From Roridomyces roridus (lineage: Eukaryota > Basidiomycota > Agaricomycetes > Agaricales > Mycenaceae), in the NCBI GenBank assembly GCA_029378245.1, contig JARKIF010000002.1:2108001-2172000 (forward strand): a stretch of DNA of 64,000 nt, in the 5' to 3' direction. Positions 57,077-64,000 of this stretch are shown one piece after another (the first letter of the stretch is position 1; every line of letters begins with the position of its first letter). Position numbers and translations under genes: made by a program. Below the pieces are notes generated by a model, which was not told the origin of the DNA, did not search any database, and was given only the letters and a program-made list of their open reading frames with translations.

Positions 57077-59505
57077 TCAGTACCCGCCATATCTAGGGTT
57101 GGGCAGTGTTCGCGATGGAGTCCCCATTCTGGCAGGCGGAGCATACATTTGTCGAGGGTGGGACTAGGGTTGTGGTCAGTCTTGTAGTTTCCGATGAGAC
57201 GATACATACAGCAGGCGGAGGTTTTTGCTTCGAGTAGTATGTGAAAAGATCGGCTCGGACTTGGCTAGCAAGTTCTGCCTTGAGTTGCTCGACATGCACT
57301 GCACGGGGTTGAGTCAATGGCCAAATGTAAATGGCCGGCCACTTGCTCTGGACATTGATCGCCGTCGCCTCCTTCATGGCGTCCACGAATCGCAATCTTT
57401 CCCCTCGAATCTCGTTGGACAGCTCTGCTCAGTCGGTCAGCAAGCTCATGATGGAACAAAGGCCACCTACCCGCAGCCAGCGCCCGAAGTAATCCTTCAT
57501 GATCTTGCCGTTGCTGGTCTATCAAACCCATAATGGTTTCGGGGGCTAGAAAACATGGTGAAACCAACACAGAACGAATAACAAATTCTTACTGAAACGG
57601 GTTTCTGAACCAAGGAGTGCAGCGAGGTTGTTGACAGAATGCTGCAATGCCGTGCTACTGTGCTCTCTCGCTTGAGCCTCTGAAATGAACTGTCGAAGGG
57701 CTGCGAGAATATTGCTGTTGCGGCCGTCGTCGGAACAACCCAACTCTTGACACAATTTCTCGACACCCGCAGCGACGACCTGGATCTGTGCCGTCCCCCC
57801 GCTGACGAATGCCTCCAACCACTGCGATAAAGATCAGAATGGGGATGGGCAGCGCGCGAGGCACTTGCCGAGTTGAGTTCGTTCAGGTACCTAACACTGT
57901 CCGTTTGCTGATTTGTTTGCATAGAGCGCTGAACGGCCTCATCTTGAAGGATTGCTAGAACCTGGTTGAGCTACAAAAGAGGGGCCTCAACGAAATTCCT
58001 GTAAGAAACATGGGGATCGACCTTGTCTAGCAGCTCCGGGGCTGGTTTTGCACTAGCCTCTTTGTCTTCGGTATCAGCTCGAGTCTTCTGAATCTGTGCG
58101 AGCGATTTGAAGATTCCGGGGAAATCTGTGCGAAGCCTGCGGTGAATGTCCTCTAGCTCCTGCGTGATCGCCTCGAAATCAGGTGCATTTCGAGTAGATT
58201 GATCCACTTTCTGCTGGATAGCATCGAGAACGTTCCCGGCATCCTCCGTGCGTCGAGCGACACCGGTGACCATTTGAATGCATTTCCGTTAGAAGAGGGT
58301 GCGGGGCAGATTCTGCAGCGGGGGTAACATCGAGGACCGGAAGAGGGATCTCTTCTTTGTAGTCCTTCTCGATGGCCGGAGGAATCTCGTTCTCGAAGGC
58401 ATATGACTCGATGATACGCGTGGGAGACACAGGGCTTGCAGGGAATTGAGTTTGAATGCGCAGAGACTTGGTCCGCAGAAGAGACGAGTTTCTATACATG
58501 CGACAAGGCGAACTCGGCGCAGAATGAGGCTGCTGGCTATGCACCGCTTCAATCTGGGCTAGCCGCTGGCGGACTACAGACAAGTCCCCTAGCTTGGCTA
58601 TGGAAGGGCTCCTAGGTCGCGAGGGACTAGGAGGAGCGAGCGTTTCGGGTCGAGAAGATGGGTAGATGCTCGGAGACACTGGTGTATGGTACTGATCAGG
58701 TTGAACTGGTGAGGATGGATGCTCGGGAACAGGAGGCAACGCTCTGTCCAAACAGATCGTGCTGGCTCTTGACTCGACTTCCGGTCTTGCTGGAATGTCA
58801 GTGGAGGTGCTGGGCACTATTACCTCCCTGTGGAGCATGATCATCCTACTCGTGAAAAAATGTGCAAGGACATACCAGATAGCACTAACCCATCTCGCCC
58901 GTTCCCGCACTGAAGTCGTCGCAAACTTCTCGACACCCTGTCCGTCGATTACCACCTCAAAAACCTTGTAGTCCTTGGCGTCTCCGGGAAGGAGGGACTT
59001 TTCATCCGCGTCAAGTTGATTTGGCGTCAGAGACCGTACGTCTGTGCAGCGCTTGAGGACAATGGAATGGGTCGAGGGTGTTGTCGGCCATGTGAGGTGG
59101 ACGGTATCGCCTTCGAGGACTGCAGAACAAAAAGTCCAGACTGGCAATACTTCTGGGGAGCGTGCGAGATAGAATAGGGATCCCGCCAATTGCGGGCCGG
59201 GAAAAGCTCTTGTATGCACAGTGAAGGGGTCCGACCTCGTCCGTTGGCGGTGGTGGTGGTGGTGGTGGCGGCGGAGTCGTTGGCCGTTGAGCGTGTTTGG
59301 ACTTTCCGACACCTTTCTTGAGCACGGCGAACAAGTTTCGGAAAGATTGGCGGATGGGAGACTTGTCCTTCTTGACTTCTTCATGTGGTGGACGGAGGGG
59401 GGTGGCGGGTTTAGTATCGCTCAGAGACTCGTAGCGACTGATTAAGAGTTTTGTGGACCTCTGGTGCTGGAGCGACGAGGCAGGTAATGAGCGTGGACCT
59501 AGCAT
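57077..59505 (-). CDS. PH-domain protein with coiled-coil C-terminal half
   Basis: The N-terminus (MLGPRSLPASSLQHQRSTKL) is followed by RQSFRNLFAVLKKGVGKSKH and a proline run. A PH-like fold then reads DPFTVHTRAFPGPQLAGSLF, WTFCSAVLEGDTVHLTWPTT, SHSIVLKRCTDVRSL (approximate) and SVRERARWVSAIWYVL. The second half is helical: a linker with PSIYPSSRPETLAPPSPSRP, then QVLAILQDEAVQRSMQTNQQ, ILAALRQFISEAQAREHSST, and a C-terminal ELASQVRADLFTYYSKQKPP. After a last intron it ends ARMGTPSRTLPNPRYGGY at 57077. No catalytic domain. Basidiomycete-restricted as far as I recognise. The frame change across the proline run can be explained by a 66-nt intron. Start could also be 59541. It shares a roughly 50-bp promoter with RAD9. 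Confidence 0.6.
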
Positions 59506-59552
59506 GTAGAAAGGGTATAGAAGTGAGAGGGAGCCAAGCAATCACAAACGCG

Positions 59553-61099
59553 ATGCAGGCTACTCTTGACGCGTCGGCTCTCAAACGTAGGACGCGTCAT
59601 TCGTCGGATACACGTTCTCACTGAATGTCTGTGAGACAGCCTTCACAAAGGCCCTCACTTGTCTCTCCAGGTACGGCGAAGATCTGGCTATTTATGCGAC
59701 CCCAGAGAGCCTCTCCTTGTCGACCACCAACTCGTCAAAATCGGCATACTGCCGGTTCAAGTACGCCCGGCAATTCTTCTCGAAATACAGTGTTGGCACA
59801 AAGGATGCTTGGGTGGATGTCGATGAAGACGACGATAGTCAGGCCGTCACCGGACAACTTTTGACCAAGTCTTTGCTTTCCATCCTGCGACACAAGACGG
59901 TGGAAAAGTCGGTTGAGCGATGCGAACTGTCGATTGTCGAGGGAGACGGCACCGGGGAGGACCAGGATGGGCTGGAAAGCAAGCTCATTGTACGCCTCCA
60001 CTGCAAGCACGGTGAGTACATTCGCTTCAGGCTGTTGTGCATCTCTAACGGCGTCAAGGCGTCGTCAAAACGCACAGATTATTGCTCCTCACACTAACCT
60101 CGTTTCTTGCGCCCGGAGTTCCAGACTCTACTAACGAATCGCACCTGACGGTTGGCCCACGGACCGTCAAGGACATGCTGGAGCAATTTCCGGCCAATGC
60201 CAGGTCAGACCCTCAGCTGCTTTGGAACTTTGCCGAGTCGGAGGTACAAGTCAAGACTTTTGAATCCTCGCTGGATGCCAAAGGTTTGGCCTTTGCTTTT
60301 TAAACGACGTGCTAACATGCTCGTAGGAAGGAGCGAGCTTTCCACCGAACTGACTATCAGTGTGGATGAATTTGATCTATACGACGTCTACTCGACTCCA
60401 ACTACCATCGCCTTTCATTTGAGAGAGTTCAATGTTGGTATTCTTGCGAGAAACTACTCGTAGCTGACAACCTCTAGGCCACCATAGCTTTCGCCGAATC
60501 CATGTCTCTCGCCCTAGACCTGCGATTCACAGATCCCGCTGCTCCGCTCTTCATTGACGTCGAGGGCGACAACGCTGACACTCTTTTCGTGATTTCGACG
60601 AGCCAAGTCCCCGGCGCTCACGTACCCAGTCAGGCTCCATCCAACAATTCGAAAAGGCGTGACCGCGAGGAGACGCCAAACGCACGGATAAAGAAATCCG
60701 CCAAAGTTGTGCAGAGGGCGGATGCTGCGACTATGGCACAGGTGGCGCGATCACAGTCAACTCCTGCGTCGGCCCGTGCAGCGTCGCTCATGCCACCGCC
60801 GCCTTTACCGTCACGCCCACAGTCATCCCAACGCGAACAAGAACCTTGTTCTTACCCGCCTCGTCGCAAATGTCTGCAGCAGATGAGCAAGTTCTTCGAG
60901 AGACAGGTCTGGGTGTGGAGGATATGACTGCTGAAGAGTTGACCATGATGCTCGAGGGCGAAGGTGAAGAACTTGAGGAGATGGAGGATGTAACATTTGC
61001 GGCCACCCAATCTTCAGATGACCAAAAGGTGCGAAGAGAAATGTGGAATGCGACTCTGCTTTATACATTTTACAGTTTCAACCCTTGTTCGAGGATTGA
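59553..61099 (+). CDS. RAD9: Rad9 subunit of the 9-1-1 checkpoint clamp
   Basis: The start MQATLDASALKPFTKALTCL spans the first intron and is the conserved clamp opening. It continues SRYGEDLAIYATPESLSLST, SAYCRFKYARQFFSKYSV, LLTKSLLSILRHKTVEKSVE, LIVRLHCKHGVVKTHRLLL, and the second half RSELSTELTISVDEFDLYDV with ATIAFAESMSLALDLRFTDP. The tail is disordered with LFLPASSQMSAADEQVLRET and ends KFQPLFED (stop 61097-61099), a Rad9-like C-terminus. The 9-1-1 ring (Rad9-Hus1-Rad1) loads at damaged DNA and activates ATR. At 60805-60845 the frame changes by -1. A 35-nt GT-AG intron restores it, or a base is missing before LFLPASS. Convergent with the Bli-3-like gene (38 bp). Confidence 0.88.
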
Positions 61100-61137
61100 G
61101 TACAAGAATACATTGCGTGCTATTGTAATGCTACATC

Positions 61138-61932
61138 TCAGTTGGAGTGAAGCTGCTGGGTCAACTGAATCTATTCAAGAAGTCAAGACGAGCACACACA
61201 AAGGAATGAAAGGACAAACCTCGGGTTCCGTGATGGTCCTCATCTCGCCGAGGTGAGCTGTTTTCCCGGTCACGGTGCTGACAGCCACCTGCGCGGCGCG
61301 CGTAATGGATGAACTGGTGGACACAAAGTACCTAATTTCGGATGGGACAACTTGGATGATGGACACACGGGGATCTGGGCATAGTTGGAGGAGGGAGGAA
61401 GACACTCGAGTTGTGGGACCGACCTTCAGCATCTCCCTTGTGTACACCGTCCTTCAAGTCGCCAAAATACGCCGACATTCTGCATATATGAGAGATTGGA
61501 GATGGACAAACAGGGTAGACGTACGAAGTCGAGAAATGTTTGCGAATCAACTCCTTGTCCTGGCTGATTTTGGCGGTGCCCGAGTAGGACGCCCAGCTGG
61601 TGTCTTGAGAGCAGAAGCTGACATTGACATGCGAATCGTTCTTGAGCTCGTCAAACTTTGCAGACGCGTTGTTGGCGATGAAGACAAGGGTGAGTTGCGT
61701 GTCGGAGAAGGCTAGACGCGTTCAGCAAGATGGTGGAATAGGGCTTGGAACACAGACGCGTTGCAGGTATCATCGCGCGCGAGTGAAGCTGGCCATCAGA
61801 GCCATGGGTGGTCATCATGCCGACTCGACACGATTTGAGGATGTTGTGTAAACCAGCGATCTTCTCCTGAGGAGTGAGATCGTTGTTTTCCGAGTTGGCG
61901 GTGAAGGGGTCGAGGGTGGAAGAGGAAGACAT
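61138..61932 (-). CDS. Bli-3-like FMN-binding split-barrel protein (pyridoxamine-phosphate oxidase-like)
   Basis: Reading from 61932: SSSTLDPFTANSENNDLTPQ, EKIAGLHNILKSCRVGMMTT, HGSDGQLHSRAMIPAT, then TLVFIANNASAKFDELKNDS with HVNVSFCSQDTSWASYSGTA, KISQDKELIRKHFST, YFGDLKDGVHKGDAE, SIIQVVPSEIRYFVSTSSSI and GEMRTITEPEIQLTQQLHSN. The last join, EPE|IQLTQ, restores the typical family ending before stop 61138-61140. The fold binds FMN, as in the Neurospora blue-light-inducible bli-3 product and bacterial general stress protein 26. The reaction is unknown. About 210 aa. Confidence 0.85.
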
Positions 61933-62067
61933 GGTATGAAGCTTGTTCGCTCCCGGGACCCCTTTTTATAGGCTGTGGGACACTGACGAGGGGATTGCAT
62001 CACGACCGTGGAGAATGAAAAAGTGATATAAGTGAGGAGTGGGGTCTACCGATACAAATACAATGCT

Positions 62068-62722
62068 CTATTGTAAGCCAGGGATAGCGGAGGGGGGCGG
62101 TGGCGGCGTCATGGAAGGAGGTACTGGTGTGTCAAATATTAGCAACGTAATGAGGAAGGGCAGAAAAAGACGCACGAGGTGCCTGGGGTCGTTGGCCCTC
62201 GCTGAATACCCTCCCAAGCAGCACTCCGACACCCTCAAATACACCGAGGAGAATGCCGCAGGCGACAGCGGACTGGAACGCTGCTCTGGGCCCACCTAAA
62301 ATTTTTGTCATGAGCACAAGTCAGGGAGCAAACTGCTCGACGCACTTCGTAAGGCCAGACAGCCACCAGTCATGAACCCAGAGATGATGGCGTTCCATGC
62401 ATCCTCTTTTTTTCGCCAGCCCTTGACGGCGCAGTCAAATGTCGAGAACATCCCACCCCATACACCAAAGTTGCCGCCAACGACCGGTGCCCGGGCCTTC
62501 ATGGATGAGATGGCTCCGACGAAACGTTCACCCTGCACATGGAAAACATTGAGATTGGGACCGCAAAAAAACAAGTAGCAGACGGACCCGGGGCGAGTTC
62601 CTGGAGCCTTTTATGCCATACCAAATTCCTCCACCGACGGCACCCATGGAAAAGGCCCCGCCAAAGTCGTTGAGAATAACCCAAGGACACGGGTCGCGAG
62701 TATGGTCAGCACTGGTGGACAT
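62068..62722 (-). CDS. TIM17: Tim17, inner-membrane import channel subunit
   Basis: Exons join to [107 protein letters not shown], then [20 protein letters not shown] and [11 protein letters not shown]. The GxxxG-rich spans and the DPCPW...GGAF start identify Tim17 rather than Tim23 or Tim22. The last splice (donor gtgcgt) leads to a Pro-rich tail [18 protein letters not shown] and stop at 62068. Part of the TIM23 complex that imports presequence proteins into the mitochondrial matrix. About 165 aa, normal length. Three introns. Confidence 0.93.
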
Positions 62723-62886
62723 GGTGTTTGGTGTTTTGGGTGTTTTTGGGTAGCTGTAGATGAGGTAGCGGCCAAAAACTTTGGAACGGCAAGTCCGATC
62801 AAGTTCACGCGTTTCCGTTTTCGATTGTTGACAAACAGTTGCAACGTTCTTCTTTCCTCTGGACCATGATCTAACTCCTCCTCGTC

Positions 62887-64000
62887 ATGCAATACCAATA
62901 CCATCCATACGTCTACGTCCCTGCCCCGCCCTACGCCCTTCCGTCCAAGGAGAACGAGCCTTGGAGAATGGCCACTTACTACCCTAATTACACCAACCTC
63001 CCTCCCCATCCGCCGCTCAAGCGCAAACTCTCCTTTCCTGAACAGTCCTTCCAGCAGGCCCCAGTCTCATATCTCACAAAGAAACCCAAATTCGACTCGG
63101 CGGAGCCTACCCCAGATCTTCCGACCGCCACCTATATTTACTGTCATCAGTGCAACAAGAAGCGCGACAAAGAAGGCAGGCCGCCTCGTGTCGGCCCCAT
63201 TCACGTTCTAACAAATCTCCCAGACAGCGTGCAATGCAACCACAGCGAAAGCTACGCTGTGGCAAAGGGCCGTCCGCCAAAGTCGCGTCGTTGTAACAGC
63301 AAATATTGCAAAAACTGTCTTAAAATTCGGTACAATGAAGACATAGACGCGATCAAAGCCACCAAACCGTCCCATCCCAATGGCGAGGAATATGATTTCA
63401 AGTGTCCTCGATGCCGAGGCATCTGCAACTGTTCACGATGCCGCAAAGCGCAAGGTCTAGACCCTATTCAGTGCGTTTTGAAACCGCGCCAGCGCATCCA
63501 TCGCTGACCCGTGACGTGCAGAAAAGTTGCCAACGTCGCACCAGCAGAACAGGTGGCGAGTACCAGCAAAGAGAAACCCAAACGCGCGCCGCGTCCGCCG
63601 AAAGCCAAGCCGACGGGTGCCCTGCCCACTCTCAAATGGACCAAACTTCGGACCAACCTTCCCGTCGAAGACGCCGAGGCCCGTTTTCACATTCGAGAAT
63701 TCGTGCTTCGCTTCTTCGCCAAAGCACTCCCCAAAGCACACCTCGATGAACTGGAGCAAATCAGTGGAAACGGCCGAAACCGCTATGACGAGGACGAGCT
63801 CGTGCCCTGGGTCAGCGAAGCTTGTCTCAAATCTGTCATTCTGGCTTTCCTGGGTGTGCTTGCCCAGGAAGAGGCGAATGACAAGATCAAGAAGGTACAT
63901 CGTGCCTTTTTATTTTTCAACATTCGAACTCAAACAATATCCGTAGGCCATACAGGCGGGAATCAAGGATATTCGCGCCCCTGCAGTCGGGATAGCGAAG
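62887..64000 (+). CDS. zf-4CXXC_R1 zinc-finger protein, N-terminal part (runs off the window)
   Basis: The start MQYQYHPYVYVPAPPYALPS leads, after a Pro-rich stretch and a basic patch (LKRKLSFPEQ), to a cysteine cluster: YCHQCNKKRDKEGRPP, then RRCNSKYCKNCLKIRYNED, and FKCPRCRGICNCSRCRKAQG. Four CxxC pairs in this order are the zf-4CXXC_R1 domain first seen in the monoamine oxidase A repressor R1/CDCA7 family, nuclear proteins that bind DNA or chromatin. One intron after DPI (CA|A) leads to a Lys/Pro-rich linker, then LPVEDAEARFHIREFVLRFF with LVPWVSEACLKSVILAFLG, an added helical domain. An intron follows at about 63897, and the gene continues beyond 64000. Confidence 0.85.

Noticed and set aside
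59225..59290. A further frame break in the proline run of the PH-domain protein
   Set aside because: A 66-nt GT-AG intron with correct phase explains it.

Overview
The window looks like nuclear DNA of a mushroom-forming basidiomycete (Agaricomycetes). Genes are dense, lie on both strands and are cut by many short introns. Most introns are about 45-55 nt, some only 32-35 nt, and at least two use GC-AG borders. The protein families are typical of that group: GH76, PalI/SUR7, a basidiomycete single-pass membrane family, fungal Rap1 and Cdc24, and bifunctional Thi6. I found no tRNA, rRNA or CRISPR array. All exon joins are read by eye from GT-AG borders and reading phase, so boundaries carry some uncertainty.

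Layout. 1-20 kb: 3' end of a Sec7/PH Arf-GEF-like gene, a secreted GH76, a 1001-aa protein whose C-terminus looks like a cryptic Ulp1-type cysteine protease, the replisome hub CTF4, an Mtf1-like mitochondrial methyltransferase-fold protein, a Golgi glycosyltransferase-like gene, a TAPT1-family membrane protein, a hypothetical gene, 3-hydroxyisobutyrate dehydrogenase and a carboxymuconolactone decarboxylase-family protein. 20-30.5 kb: a PalI/SUR7 membrane protein, a 419-bp hAT-like MITE with 8-bp target duplication, a frame-disrupted membrane protein, a mitochondrial carrier, a RhoGAP, and a 1,059-bp element with terminal inverted repeats and arrays of an inward-facing 20-bp motif. 30.5-43.5 kb: a GH63-type glycosidase, CDC24, the telomere protein RAP1, a phytanoyl-CoA dioxygenase-family protein and THI6. 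43.5-64 kb: a caprin-like RGG protein, a BTB protein, a C2H2 factor, a Ser/Thr-rich membrane protein, an RraA-like protein, DNA polymerase kappa, ATG6/Beclin, glutamate-cysteine ligase, a PH-domain protein, RAD9, a Bli-3-like flavin-binding protein, TIM17 and the start of a zf-4CXXC_R1 protein.

Functional links. Several neighbours are divergent pairs sharing very short promoters: CDC24/RAP1 (119 bp), POLK/ATG6 (163 bp), the PH protein/RAD9 (about 50 bp) and the glycosyltransferase-like gene/TAPT1 (about 70 bp). CTF4, RAP1, POLK and RAD9 all act in genome maintenance, and CDC24 and the RhoGAP both act on Rho GTPases. I see no operon-like or biosynthetic cluster logic. The features most worth a second look are the Ulp1-like protein, the two non-autonomous transposon-like elements, and a recurrent pattern of one-base frame breaks in otherwise conserved genes.
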